From assembly GCF_032362555.1 (NCBI RefSeq), contig NC_083506.1:4139501-4203500 (forward strand): DNA of 64,000 nt, written 5' to 3'. The notes under the pieces were generated by a model. The model searched no databases and was not told the DNA's origin. It saw only the letters and a program-made list of their open reading frames with translations. Origin of the DNA: Amyelois transitella. Taxonomy: Eukaryota > Arthropoda > Insecta > Lepidoptera > Pyralidae. The number at the start of each line of letters is the position of its first letter. Within the stretch, counting starts at the first letter, position 1. The translations under genes and the position numbers were made by a program. Shown here piece after piece: positions 21,290 through 33,213 of this stretch.

Positions 21290-21356
21290 AGGCCATGTCT
21301 GGCATGAAAAGAGTCATGAATGTGGATGAAGTGAAAGAAGTATGCATATGGCATGG
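21290..21356 (+). pseudogene. LINE ORF remnant
   Basis: Encodes MKRVMNVDEVKEVCIWHG on the plus strand, the C-terminal block of the same LINE ORF as at 1240-1400. It is too short for any function. Confidence 0.55.
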
Positions 21357-22320
21357 TTTTATGTATGTATTTGACAATTAAGTACTTTGTCGCCGCCGTG
21401 TCTACACGTTCGTAAGGCTACGTTTACCTGTAGGGGCAGGTATTCACGCGGTTCAAATTTCCCGGAATCCGACGATGATCCTGCGCACTCGTCCATATCA
21501 ATAGTGGTCCATTATTGGGTGTTCATTCTAAAATGTACCTTATGATACCCAATCCGGTCGTGATTGCCACTGACGTTTTAATTAATTATTTTAATTACGT
21601 TTAAGTAATTTAACTTTAAAATGTATAAAAGAACTTAATTAGTGTACTTATTTATATTAAAAATAAATTTTTAACTGCTTTTGACTCTAACAATTGAATG
21701 GTTTTTACTTTTCTGCGGGCCAAGAAATCGAGCCAGTTGATAAAGTTTCAAGTAATGTAGCTATAATTGTGTTTGTTATGCTCTTTAGGATATTGATGAA
21801 AGAATAGTTGTTCCGATAAGATTGATAGAGTGGGGTAAGGATAGCAGATAATCTGGGAGATAAAAAATCGGTGACTTGTCAAATTCATCGCATTCTCGGC
21901 CTGCCTTTGGTTTTGCCGTTTCGAGGTAACGATTCGATAAGGTTTGTAAGACGGGATTCTGGGAGATAGAAATGTGGGAATCGGTAGCGGTTTTGAGGAT
22001 TTTTGAAACTAATATCTTAACTCTTATGACGGTCAAGATGCTTACTTGTTATACTTACTTACGCGTATGATACCGGTAATTTTTATTTGGTATGCTTACT
22101 TATAAACGATCTAAAGGCGATTTTATTGACTAATCACTTTTGAAATTTAGGTAAGTAAGTATGTAAGAAAAACATTTTACAATTTTTACAATTTAGGTAC
22201 TGTTCGTTCCAATTTAAATGTCTAAGCAACGAATATCATTCCACAAATATAACTTAAATACCTTGTATTGATATATTTAATATGAATTCACAGAAATAAT
22301 AATTACTTAATTATTTATCT
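21357..22320. other. Non-coding stretch
   Basis: No gene recognised; the short minus-strand open frame at 21785-22036 has no known domain. Confidence 0.35.
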
Positions 22321-22394
22321 AATTTTACTCATTAGGCAATACAAAACCATAGAAAGTTTGACCGTTCTATAGTTTTGTATTAATGAGTAAAATT
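22321..22394. repeat. Hairpin of miRNA-precursor size
   Basis: The right arm 22365-22394 (30 nt) pairs with the left arm 22321-22354 at all but one position. A 4-nt bulge (GGCA at 22335-22338) lies in the left arm and the loop is 10 nt (AGTTTGACCG). Total fold length is 74 nt. It matches no miRNA that I know. Confidence 0.85.
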
Positions 22395-22589
22395 AAAAAA
22401 CAAACGATAAGTACCTAACTTACTTTCAACTTGAATAGAAATATACTTCGGAATTATTTAGGAGAATTATAAAAAAATTATTAAGCTTCCTACTGGTCTG
22501 GTAAAACTGCAGAGTGCCAGATGCTTCTTCTCCCGTTGCGATTGTAATGGTCAGTCAAGGGAAAGGAGGAAACTTATAATTATTTTTTT

Positions 22590-22740
22590 AGGCAATGGGT
22601 AGGCAATTAGCCACTTAGTACTTATCTGTAAGTATCTAATTTTCCTCATTTATGTCATCTATCTGCACGTGGAGTAAGTCTCTTTGAGACTATTGTCTCT
22701 GTTTACCCTGTACGGCATAAAGACGTGATTTCTTACGTAC
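22590..22740 (-). repeat. 250-bp moth repeat family, degraded copy
   Basis: GGCAATGGGTAGGCAA, TTTGAGACTATTGTCTCTGT and TTACCCTGTACGGCATAAAG follow the family order but are strongly diverged. Confidence 0.45.
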
Positions 22741-23190
22741 GTAGGTATATCTAAAAAAATATAATTTTAAAGTCCAAACGATGACAATAGCGAGAGATCT
22801 TACGCAGGTAGACAGAAAGTCAAAACGATTGACATTTCATTAATTATAATCCCAGATATGTCTATTTTTTTATCGCAAGCTGATCTTGTAGATTCGCAGC
22901 GGGCTGCATGATCGCCCAATATTTCATTTTCAATCTTATTACTTTACTGATATAGTCGTTTTTGCTTTTAAAATTGATAGAAATCCTTCCAGTTTTTTGT
23001 GTGACATAAGGATTATTGATGATTATGCGATTACTTGGCGTTAAATGTTCGAATGCATTTTGGTCCGGTTGAAAACGTAGCAATGAAAGAAATGATGCGT
23101 TGTATTACAACACAGAAAATAGGATGTTTAAGAAAGAAGGTACTTACTTATGCAAGTGTCTAGGTTTTAAGTAATTAGTACAGTAGGTAG
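22741..23190. other. Non-coding stretch
   Basis: Nothing recognised. Confidence 0.35.
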
Positions 23191-23462
23191 ACTAGATTAC
23201 CCTGTATTTATCCCTATTAATAAGTATTATAAATTCAAAAGTAAATCGTACGCTTTCACGTTTAATCCACTGAACCGATTTTGATGATATTTGGTAGAGA
23301 GATAGAGGAAGAGTAAATTAAAACATAAGTACTTAGGTAAGGAAGTAAGTATTAATAAGTAAGTACTTAAGTATAAAGATCTGTTAGCTTATCTTTTTTT
23401 AATCTAACCCATCCAATCTAGGAACGTGGTCAAAAGGCGAACCCTGGGCTCGATGTTACTGT
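23191..23462. repeat. Helitron-like fragment and repeat C fragment
   Basis: 23214-23310 has TAATAAGTATTATAAATTC and CCACTGAACCGATTTTGATG, typical of moth Helitron-like repeats. 23405-23455 has CCCATCCAATCTAGGAACGT and GGTCAAAAGGCGAACCCTGG, matching repeat C at 58730. Confidence 0.45.
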
Positions 23463-24479
23463 AAGTACATCCTTACCTTTCCTTTTTCCGAAAAAGAACC
23501 CTCTTTTAATTTAACCCTTAAAGATACCTTTTCGGATTTACTAGCTTAGTGTCAATTTACATCATTTTGCATTATTTACACATTTGAAAAGAAAAGATTA
23601 CATCAAAATCGTTTCCGCAGTTCAGCTGTAAATACAAATAATCATTCCACATTTATAATTGCATAGATTAATCGCCAATCACCGACACTGAGTGTAAAAA
23701 CAGAATAATCTTAACGGTTCTCTACAGGGAGAGGGGGGGAGGACTCCCACCACCCACCGCCCATCCCATTGTCTTGAGATATACACACGCTTATGAACTG
23801 TTGAGTAAGCATTTATAAGTTTAGCGTTTATTTAACGTCACTTGTTAGTTCCATTTTAAATTTGGAATGGACTGTGCTCTGTGGTACCTAATGACAGTGG
23901 CGATATTGAAATCTTTTGGGATGTCGTCTGTCCTAAAGAAATAAGAGGGCACTGATTTTTTTTTTAACCTGTAGATTCAACATCTATCTTTATGTGTTGT
24001 CGTATACTAAAATGTTACATCAAGAAATAGGTGACTTTATTAGTTAAGTATTGAGTTTTCAGCTGTTGGATATACCTACCTAATGAAAGTATTACCTACT
24101 CATAGTTAACTACATGCTACTAAGTAATTGATTTGGATTTATTTTACGTTCGTCTGAGGCTCAAAATTTTAAAATAATCTAATACTTACCTACCTATAAT
24201 ACCTTATTAGATAAGTAAGTACTTGTTAGAATTCTAATTTTATTATAGTCCTGAATTGAAATTTAATGTTTAACCTTTTCTATGACGAGGACTTACCAAA
24301 ACACGCCACGGCAAAAGTAAGCTCATGAATATGTTCGATTACCAAAACTATTGACTAACTATTAAAAGAAAAAGAAATCGTGTCATCTAAAAAAATGGCT
24401 TTTTGTAATGCGTTCCAACTTTAAATTGACTCTATCATAGCTCTAAATTATGTATACTAAGGCAGAAATACGTTGACGT
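23463..24479. other. Non-coding stretch
   Basis: No gene recognised. A G-run followed by C-rich sequence lies at 23728-23765. Confidence 0.35.
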
Positions 24480-24665
24480 GCTAGTGAAGTGACGTAACAG
24501 AACCGGTTTTGAATGAAGAACGCCGGATGAGCGTATCCCGTCTCGGCTAGATAACGGGCGCGCTCAGCTCATGGGCGAATCGACCGGTGGGCGTGGCCAA
24601 ACCCCGCCCCGCGCGAGACAGAGACACGACTTATCCGGGGATAACCCTAAAACGAGGTGGCACCA
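24480..24665. promoter_or_regulatory. GC-rich block with GC boxes
   Basis: Includes GGTGGGCGTGGCC and CCCCGCCCCGCGCGAG at about 24586-24617 (Sp1/KLF-type sites) and is far richer in G+C than its flanks. No start codon with believable coding follows on either strand, so this is a candidate promoter or enhancer only. Confidence 0.25.
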
Positions 24666-24679
24666 ACGCCTAGCGATCT

Positions 24680-25120
24680 TATTGGATATGTGCGGATTAG
24701 GCTATGTGCCTGAAAAATTTATGTGGAGTGAGTGTTTCAGGATATACGTATAGACTGTAGTCTGGTTACCTGTTAGAAGATATGGGCGATTTTGGTTTTG
24801 TGCCTGAAAAAAGTGTGTAAAGTGTCAGGATAATTTTGGTTATGCTCTGTTTCAGGATATTTTTTTTTTGTTCAATATTAAATAGGGCATGTGTTTCTTT
24901 CATCTTACAAGATGTTACTTGCCTATCCAAGAGTATTATACTGAGGTTTATTTCGCTACCTTTTGGTTTAAGTTGTACTCTGTACTTTTGCCTGAAAAAT
25001 GTATGCGATACAAAATGTTGAGCGTGGTCTATTAAGCTTATTAGTACCTAATTAGTAAACTTAATTAGTATGATTTAGGACTATTTTAGCTGTTTTCTGA
25101 AGTGTATGAAAAATGCGTTA
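24680..25120 (+). repeat. Degraded minisatellite, period about 94 bp
   Basis: The word TGCCTGAAAAA recurs at about 24707, 24801 and 24989, spaced 94 and 188 bp. A partner word TCAGGATA recurs at about 24736, 24825 and 24852. A weaker unit (TATGAAAAATGCG) is near 25105. Confidence 0.55.
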
Positions 25121-26134
25121 AAGGATTATTTTGACTGAGGTTTGTTTTGCTAAGTACTTACTTATAGAAAATTTGAAACATGATTTCCTGAGATAACTTT
25201 GCTAACTTGGAAACTATTAGACCAATTTACCTTCAGATGTAACATAGGCAAGGCATTTTTTCTAGAAATTCTCACGGGAACGAGGACCATGGAAATTCTA
25301 GTTTAACGATGCCTATCCTCAGCTTTAATATAAAAAGTAAGGATTTTTAAAAGAGTAGGCCGTGGAGGTATCTACTAATTGTTAGGTATCTAATGTTTCT
25401 TTAATTAATAATTTTAAAAATATACATAAGGTTACGTTCGTTGACACTAGTGCCATGTAAGTACTTACGCAAGTACAGTTCCATGATGGAACTAAGATTG
25501 GTAATCATATTGTAGGAATCATGTTGTATAAAAGCTTCGCCACTGCTAGGTAAAAAGGTAGGTAAGTGTGTTCATCGGGCTACGATGGAAAACATGTGTA
25601 GGTACCAGCTGCTTATCTTCACGCGCAGATCATAAAAGCCAACCAATGGAAAAGTTTGTATACTTGGGTTTCATCTTTTACTCGTAGGCGACGAGCTAAT
25701 AATTTGTTATACGTCTTAATTCAAATTCCGTAGGTAATTAAATTCATTCTCGGAATCAACAAGTTTAGCCTTAAAACAGAAATCGCTATACATAATGAGA
25801 GGTGACAGGTGTCTTTAATCATATCGAGACAAGCAAATAGTCGTATACGTATCTCGGGATTTATGTTATCACTGTGTCACGAGATAACTGCATTGTAGGG
25901 CGACTATGATCTTTGTTCTTTAGGGATATTTGTAAAATATTTTCAAGAGGAAATCAGGTCAAATGTGGTTTTGGCTTGCTGATCTTCGTCCATAGTTAAA
26001 AAAAGTAAATTAGTAAAACATTTTCAAACACAACATGATTCAACAATTTACCAACGTGGCTTATATATACTTACAGCTTAGTTTATGAGGAGATGCGAGT
26101 TACTCCGTGACTAAATCTCAACCTGATTACCTAT
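25121..26134. other. Non-coding stretch with repeat traces
   Basis: 25190-25330 carries Helitron-like words (AATTCTCACGGGAACGAGGA). 25660-25700 has a degraded piece of the 250-bp family (ATACTTGGGTTTCATCTTTT, GGCGACGAGCTA). No gene seen. Confidence 0.35.
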
Positions 26135-26205
26135 AGGTACTTATCCCAGGAGCAGGCCTTTGACCACGACCCTGGGCTTCTTTCATAGATGTGAGGACTC
26201 AAAAA
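26135..26205 (+). repeat. Dispersed moth repeat C, fragment
   Basis: CCTTTGACCACGACCCTGGG corresponds to the reverse of the CCCGGG...TCATGGTCG core at 58740-58770. Confidence 0.4.
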
Positions 26206-26254
26206 AAGTGTCAATTATTGGTTGATGAATTCAAATTAATTAAACGATAAGAAA

Positions 26255-26350
26255 GGTCTACTAGAAGAGATTTCTATTGAAATAAGTAGCACCTTTGTAC
26301 TAGAATTACTGCATTAAATGCTCATCTATATAATTTTTTTGTGCATTAAT
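26255..26350 (+). mobile_element. LINE 3' tail, second family
   Basis: TTTCTATTGAAATAAGTAGC, ACCTTTGTACTAGAATTACT and an AATAAATAC-type tail, parallel to 3935-4035. Confidence 0.55.
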
Positions 26351-26590
26351 AAATACATTGTACATAAATTAAGAAGTGATCAGAAATCATACTATTAAGA
26401 AGCTGCAACATCTTATTCTAACTAAATTTAACTAATAATAATAACGGACATGCGTCGTATAAAACGTTTATTGCAAGTATTTTGTCTATGTCAAATATCT
26501 ACAACTAGTAAGTAGAGCCGATTGATAGTCGTAGCAATAGTATCGATAGGACTATCGAAAGTATCGATACTCCACCGCTGTTTTTTATTT

Positions 26591-26711
26591 TGATGTGAAA
26601 TGGGACAGCGATAGTTTTCCTCGCGTTAAAAACGGCGTCGCGCGTGCCATGCTTAAGGGGCTGGTCCTCTTATTCCGAAATCCCCACGGGAGCGTTCTCG
26701 CGGGTGGCTAG
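26591..26711 (+). repeat. GCGATAG repeat, copy 2, plus Helitron-like end
   Basis: GATGTGAAATGGGACAGCGA and GTTAAAAACGGCGTCGCGCG match copies at 19461 and 49771. It is followed by AATCCCCACGGGAGCG and a CTAG end at 26708-26711. Confidence 0.65.
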
Positions 26712-28240
26712 TTATTAAATATTAACATTCTTTACCACTTAAATATGGTCATCCTACTTGTCATTATACTAGAACAACGGTGATACGAGGTTTAAGTTAT
26801 TTGACTTACCCGTCTATTTGAGTAATATTCATTTGTCTAGATTAAATAAGCTACTTACATTCTTGAGTAAGTAGTTAATATTTGCATTGTTAAATCTACG
26901 TATTCGTTATTCAGAGAAAGACTTAGTGTAATTTAGTAATCAGTTGTTATGAAAAATCATTCCTTTAGGCCATTTAACTGTTACGTACTTAATTACTATT
27001 AAGTATTATCTCTAAATTATACTTGTTCATTTTTTAAAAAACAATATTTTTATTTTATTTGTCTATCTAAGCAGTTAAAAAAACATATACGGACGACTAA
27101 ATTTCGCTCGCGGCTCTACCTCAGCAGTACCCTATGTATTCTCCGTACCTACTCTACAATGTTGGCAAAATTTTATGGACATTGATTTTGAAGCAAGACG
27201 GACAGACAAACACACGTTTACATTATTGCCTGTATATTTATTTATTTGATCGTCTGTAGTTTTTAATAAAGCATGTGTTCATTTCGACGGTTGAAGCATG
27301 AAAGAAAAGGCTCGTTTTTACAGTAGGTACCTACCTACATACACAACAGATCGCATTTTGTCTTGATCATCCGTGTTATCAGGCTGTAATTAGGTAACGC
27401 GCGCACAACGCAAGTGTTATAGGCACAACGCACTACAAAATAATGAGGAGTATTTTTTTTCTTTTGTTTTGGCTATTCTTCGTGAGCTTACTTTTGTCAG
27501 TGTCGAGTTAAGACAGTTCTAGACATATTAGTGATCGAGTACTTAATAGCTGTGGGTGCTTTGCTACACCCTTTCTCAGGACTTTTAAATCAGCTATTTT
27601 GACACTCTGCAATACTCATGATTGTCCACAAATACTTAATATTAAATAATCCACACTTAAAAACATTATTAGTAACAACCATCAAACACTCATTTTGGAA
27701 AAATATTTCAGCACAAACAACATGACTTTTCCCGCCAAAAAGTCCAATGAGGAGTTTACAAAGTAACAATAAAAAAGTAGTAACCACTTTTCTCACTAGA
27801 TGGCGCTGAGGCAAATGAAGTGTCAGCTCAAGTGTCAATTATATGTCATAGGTATTACAGAATCTGGCGGCATTTCTGCATCATGCATAAGTGGCCTAAC
27901 CATGATTTAAACGTAATAGTATTGTTGTGGTATTTAGCAAACGAAAAATATACGAACATGTACACAAAAAATATCAACATAGTCACGAAGTGACAATTGA
28001 CATCTTTGACATTGACACTTGCCTTTTTTTACCAACGCCTTTTATTGGGTTGTTGTTTTTGTTTAATTTATCCTTTTTATAAAGTCTTCATTGAATGAAT
28101 TTTCATAAGCTTTCTACAAAAATAATAATAATAAAAGAGATAATACACCTTTTTCCTTAATATTTTCATGAAGAAATAATATTTTTTTTAATTACCCAAA
28201 TTTTTTTTATGATATGCTTTTTTCTCGTATTGTCCATTCT
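26712..28240. other. Non-coding stretch
   Basis: No gene recognised. The minus-strand frame at 27590-27838 has no known domain. Confidence 0.35.
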
Positions 28241-28490
28241 GTGCCGTGTGGTTCTCGGCACTAGAATAGGACCACTCCAATTTTTTTAAATGGGTGTCGT
28301 TAAATGCGACTAAGGAAAATTCTGAATAAGCTTGAGATTCTTCTTGTAGGTGATGGATAGCAACCTGACACTATTTGAATCTTAATTTCATCAGTCAGTT
28401 ACATAAATGACCATGGCTTTAGACTGTTGACTCTGTCTACCCCGCAAGGTACATAGACGAGATTAAATATACGTGTCTATGTATGTATAT
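28241..28490 (-). repeat. 250-bp moth repeat family, near full-length copy
   Basis: Starts GTGCCGTGTGGTTCTCGGCA and runs through AATAGGACCACTCCAA, AACCTGACACTATTTGAATC and GACTCTGTCTACCCCGCAAG to TATGTATGTATAT. Both ends are present. Confidence 0.88.
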
Positions 28491-30200
28491 ATGTCGTCCA
28501 TTCGGTTGCCAATAAAGACTGTTGACCTTAGTGTGAATCAAATGTTACACGTGTGAAGTAAATATAACGCGAAGTAAAAAAGATGACAATACGTGTTTTA
28601 TTTTAATTCTAAGCTGTATTTGACTGTCTAATAAACATATCTAAAATCTTCGGTACAAATGCAATTCGAGATCATAACGCTTAGTGTTAAGTTTCAAAAT
28701 AATTTCAAATAAGTGAGATCTAAACTTGTACCCGCTAAAAAGATAAAACACTACGTGTAAGTGCTAATCAAGGACAGTTGCGTTGCGGTGACTGGGTGCG
28801 TATACCCAAATAAGTTGGGTTATACCATTTATATTATTGTTAGGCTCGTTGTACACAAATAAATTGGGTTATTCTATTTTAATTATTTTCAGGCTCGTTT
28901 CATAAAAAAAAGTTGGGTAAAATATAAGTATATGTAATACAAAGTGGTTCCACAGTAAGTAGGTACTTACCTAGTACAGTTTAAGTAAAGTACCTACTTA
29001 TTTGGATTTCATTAGTCCAAATTTCTGTCTACCTCTCCGGAAAAGAGGCGTGATTTTGTGTGTGTATGTACGAGAATATTTAAACACAAAAGAGTTTATA
29101 TCAGATTGATGCTGTGCAAACAAAAAGTTTTTTTAATACGTCAAAAAAGATTTTCAAAAGATAGAAAACAGTTAACAAACTTTAATACCACTTTGTTCAA
29201 AGTCTAATTCAAATTTACTTACTGTCGAGAAGGAATAAACCGAACTTACTGGACGGTACCTAGTCAATGTGTAAAAAGCCCATACGCGATGATCAAATTA
29301 GAACGATTTATTTATAGTCATATATTGACACTACTATGTTAAGAGGGTTGAGATATAAGCAAGGATATACGTAACATTGTACGTCACAAATCATTGTGGC
29401 AATGCATGACTTCGTTGTATGTAAGTTGGTATCCTAATTAGGTACATGTATGTATATTACTCAAGTATCTGTACACAATTAAAGTAAAAAGAAATGTTTT
29501 CAGTAGGCGGCTCCGCTCGTTGCGTAAACTACAGTTATCCAGGCCCATATTAATAGACTTGATTGGTTGATTATTTTATAAACAAAGCCAAACCAACATT
29601 TTTTTTAATTATTTTAAATTATTGCCGTAAATTAAAATTACAATTAAATTCTAATGAGATTTTATGTAACTACATTTTATGCCCACATTTAATGTTTTTT
29701 TTATTAAAATTCAACAGAGACTGCGGTGTTTTTGTCAAAGTGGTAATTCTAGCTATAACTAAATTAATTATAAAACGCATTCACTGTTACACACTGTTTA
29801 AAAGTGTGTGCTTAAAGTTTTCAATCGACCATAACTTATTTTTCCCCTTCACCGATTTTGATGAAATAAAGTTTTGACAACGCTAATAATTATTGTATCA
29901 TACCTGTGAAAACTGCGGTTTAAATCCATTGTGTGTGATAACAGAAACTGACATTATTTCGTTGTCACAAACACAAAATAGCCGTTAAGCCAAGTTAAGT
30001 GTCAAATTCGGGCATTTTCAAAAAAATTTTTTTTACAGAGTACCTACCTAGAACAATAAAAAAATCTATCTTACCTTTTCGACCACCGACGATGCATCCA
30101 CGTGGAAAACATAGTGTTGGAGGAACAATTAAGTAAATAATAATAAAGCGTTTGTAAACAGTTTTAAAACATCTTACAGTTTAATTTGTTTATGACTTAT
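28491..30200. other. Non-coding stretch
   Basis: AT-rich. 29027-29065 has TTCTGTCTACCTCTCCGGAA and AGGCGTGATTTTGTG, a LINE 3'-UTR trace. The 104-codon open frame at 29563 is made of low-complexity AT-rich codons and is not credible as a gene. Confidence 0.35.
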
Positions 30201-30425
30201 ATACATACATATAATCACGTATATATCACTTGCGGAGAAGACAGAGCCAACAGTCTTCAAAAGGTGTGGCTTAATGATGGAATTGAGATTCAAATAGTGA
30301 CAGGTTTCTAGCCCGTCGCCTACAAGAAGAATCCCAAGTTTATAACCTTATCCCTTAGTCGCTTTTTACGAACGACATGGAGTGGTTCTATTCTTTTTAA
30401 ATTGGTGCCGGGAACCACACGGCAC
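30201..30425 (+). repeat. 250-bp moth repeat family, near full-length copy
   Basis: From ATACATACATATAATCACG to GGTGCCGGGAACCACACGGC, with two short internal deletions. Confidence 0.88.
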
Positions 30426-30477
30426 CAATGTTTATGACTTATTTGTGTCAATTTTTATAATAAATGGTGTGGATATA

Positions 30478-31018
30478 GGGTCCCGCAGTAAAACGCAGGA
30501 ACCTTGTAATTATAGTTTTGTCATGTCTGTCTGTCCATCCGCGGTTCCGCTACGGAGCTGTAATTTGGTATCGGCATGCATATTAATAATGGCAAAAAAA
30601 CGTAGAGAAAAAGTTTTTTTTTCTCCTAAAATATTTTTTGTTAGAGGTAAGTGTCCGTATCATATGTATCAGCTCACCGGTTGTTTAAAGACTCATGTAA
30701 AAATTACAGCAGAAGTATATAACGGAGTTTTATAAATGTACTCGGAAAAGTAACATTTCACACAAATTTGATGAGAAATTTGGCAGTTGGTAGTTACGTA
30801 AAACAAGTACTTAAATATAAATTTACAAATTAAGTTAAGTAAAATAAAACATAAAATTATAGTAAGTTTAACAATAATAATGCCGAATTGAATAGCAGCG
30901 TGTTTGCGTACGCGGCGCGCGTCGAGGCCGCCTATTTGTATGTGTAAACTCAGAGATGGCATTCGCTTCTACGGAACTCTATAATGCGCGTGGCCCGACA
31001 CACACTTGACCGGTTTTT
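30478..31018 (-). mobile_element. Non-autonomous element F (AAGCGG...CCGCTT type), copy 1
   Basis: Left part CATGTCTGTCTGTCCATCCG and right part AATGCGCGTGGCCCGACACA then ACTTGACCGGTTTTT belong to a dispersed moth element whose end reads AAAAGCGGCCAAGTGCG in the other direction. The 35601 copy is in the opposite orientation. Confidence 0.6.
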
Positions 31019-31631
31019 GTGAAATTTCTGTCTTAATATGGAAGACATTACCAGCCTTAGGTAAATACCTATTTTCTGGATACTAACAACTGTTTATGTT
31101 TATTATGTAAAGATTGAAAGAAGATTAGTAGTTTTATTACATATCTACATGCATATTATAATCCCTTATTCGCTTGAATGGGGAAAAAATTGAGTGGTCA
31201 TTCGGTATAAAACATACATATATGTACGGTAAATATCAAATTGGTAACTTTGAAAAAATGTGTCTAATTTTCAGAGAAAATAAATTAAATTTAACAGCTA
31301 AAGCGACACCTAGCCCGAACAATATTTCAAAGATCCGGGAGATCTTGCGGAAGCTCCAGAAATTAAGAAAAATTAACTTTTCCTGAAGGTAATAAGCGGC
31401 CACGTACAAAATTATGTGATGCTGCGACATTTTTTCTTACATCCTCAGGAAGCCGCGGTGATTTATTTAATGAATAAAAATGCTCCTTGGCGCCTCCATC
31501 TTACCATGCAATTAGCCACCTTGATGGCCTTTTAAATTGCATAATTAAGACCATATCGATATTTTAATTATAATATGAAGTCTTAGATAATAGAGCAAAA
31601 GCTAGCATATTTATTTTATGAAAAACTTAAT
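31019..31631. other. Non-coding stretch
   Basis: 31490-31560 is locally less AT-rich, with ATGCAATTAGCC and AAATTGCATAATTAAG forming a short inverted pair. The 70-codon frame at 31174 ends in a K/L-rich stretch, but base composition does not support coding. Confidence 0.3.
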
Positions 31632-32078
31632 AACATAAATTCATAAATCACGCCTCTTTCCCGAAATCTTTCCATTTGCTACGACCCCTGTATACGTCTT
31701 TTGCTTCATCCATATTCATAACTCTCTTTATGCAAGTCCGTCTGTTTCGGGTACCCTTGCCTTGACTTTTTGCCAGAACGTCTCTGATTTAATCAATATA
31801 TTTACGTTCTTAGTCGACTGCTTTCATTCATTCGCTCGACATGACCAAACCATCTAAGCATCCCCCTTTCTATACCTTTCACTTTATCTTCTCTCACATC
31901 ACAACATTCCCTTATCACGCTGCCCCTATCCTGACACTCAATTTTACACCGATCATACTTCTAAGCACTCTCATTTCCACCGCGTTTATTCTACTTTCTT
32001 GCTTCTTCTGCCACACCCAACTTTCACTCCCAGTTGGAACCAAAACGCCCCTAAGCTCTGCCAAGCGAGCCTTTTAGA
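31632..32078 (-). pseudogene. LINE reverse transcriptase C-terminal remnant
   Basis: Minus-strand reading gives GSESWVWQKKQESRINAVEM then RVLRSMIGVKL, followed by a stop. After a frameshift it gives RGMLRWFGHVERMNESS. These blocks are the familiar C-terminal part of polyproteins from a moth non-LTR retrotransposon, after the reverse transcriptase palm. The 3' UTR (AATCACGCCTCTTTCCCG reversed) follows at 31650. At least two breaks make it non-functional. The same family appears at 1240-1400, 19766-19905 and 21290-21356. Confidence 0.8.
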
Positions 32079-32433
32079 CAACTTCTAACTGCTCAAAATG
32101 AGTAGCAACACTCCATTTACCATGTTCACGGCATTCACTCTTCTTTTAATATCACTATCACCTTCCTTCTATCTGCTATAATCTTTGAATCTTACTTAGG
32201 TTCAAACCCTTTGCTTGTTGCAGTTTTTCTTCTTCGATCAAAATATAACATTCTGTTAACATACTGAATTAGTTAAGTAGTAAGTATTCATATATATTTT
32301 TTTATAATATTAAATTATCGAAAATCGAGGAATAATCTAAGAATCATTGGGAAAATATTAATATTGTACTCGTAATTGGTTTAGTATTTCAATGGCAAAT
32401 TAATTTTATTTAATAATTCGATTAATATTAGCC
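32079..32433. other. Non-coding spacer
   Basis: AT-rich; nothing recognised. Confidence 0.35.
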
Positions 32434-32523
32434 ATTTCCCTTAGTCGCCTTTTACGACATCCATGGGAAAGAGATGGAGTGGTCCTATTCTTTTTTTTTA
32501 TTGGTGCCGGGAACCACACGGCA
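32434..32523 (+). repeat. 250-bp moth repeat family, 3' third
   Basis: CCCTTAGTCGCCTTTTACGA to GGGAACCACACGGCA, with the usual GATGGAGTGGTCCTATTC. Confidence 0.85.
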
Positions 32524-33163
32524 ATAAATATTACAATTATAAAAACTGCTTCGTGTTTTTTTTAAGATATAATTAAAACAATATATAATTATCGCGACTG
32601 CATTTCTTCACCTGTAAGACAATATAAATATTTTCGACTTATAAAATTAAAGTAGCTAAACGTAAGTACTGTTTACGAAATACGTTGTTAAAAAAACAAA
32701 AAAAAAAATACACTTTAGTGATGATATGAATGAATGAATGATGTCATAACATCAGACAAAAGAGAAATGGAGAACAAAGGCAGATTTAGATTTTTTTGGC
32801 GTTCTTTATTCAAATGAGCGCAATGACTTACTTAAGTAGAGAAAACAAAGTAAACGGGCCGTCTTAGTTGCTTTTGATGTAGCAGTCGACGAAAGTTAGT
32901 CGAATGTTACAGCAGCGATCAGTGAATTACAAGTGTAAATAATCCGAACGCCCAACCACCACCGTGGGCCGGGCTTAGGAATAAAAAAGAAACTCGTTAA
33001 AATAGCGGCTTAAAAGGAAAAGCGCTGAAACGGGAAGGTTCCGTTGGTATCGGTTTTTCGCGTTTCGGGCGGTTCGCTGGGCGGGGCCGGGTAGTAGCGC
33101 GCCGCTGGTCGGAGCGAGCACACGTGTCGCTGCTTTATTGTTGGCCTCTGTCGCGCCGTACAC

Positions 33164-33208
33164 ATGTTGAGTGATATTTCGGCATGTCGATGTCGTCGTG
33201 AACTGTAA
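33164..33208 (+). CDS. Upstream ORF 1, 14 codons
   Basis: ATG at 33164, reading MLSDISACRCRREL, with stop TAA at 33206-33208, five bases before the main start. If it lies in the mature 5' leader it could reduce initiation at 33214. Confidence 0.3.
   Translation: MLSDISACRCRREL
33184..33201 (+). CDS. Upstream ORF 2, 5 codons (MSMSS)
   Basis: ATG at 33184, in frame with the main start, and stopped by TGA at 33199-33201. That TGA also shows that the main protein cannot begin farther upstream on an unspliced leader. Confidence 0.25.
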   Translation: MSMSS

Positions 33209-33213
33209 TAAAA

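Larger units (their letters stand above)
33040..33213 (+). promoter_or_regulatory. Proximal promoter / 5' UTR of the exon at 33214
   Basis: A G+C-rich block in AT-rich surroundings, just upstream of a good start codon. It holds a GC box GGGCGGGGCC (33079-33088) and a palindromic E-box CACGTG (33121-33126). No TATA box is evident at a suitable place. The transcription start cannot be placed from sequence alone; TCAGT at about 32916 is one initiator-like candidate. Confidence 0.5.

Noticed and set aside
29563-29877. 104-codon open frame on the plus strand
   Set aside because: Composed of AT-rich codons with no domain or composition shift; chance opening in AT-rich DNA.
30382-30735. 117-codon open frame on the plus strand
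   Set aside because: It runs from the end of one dispersed repeat into another, so it is a by-product of repeat sequence.
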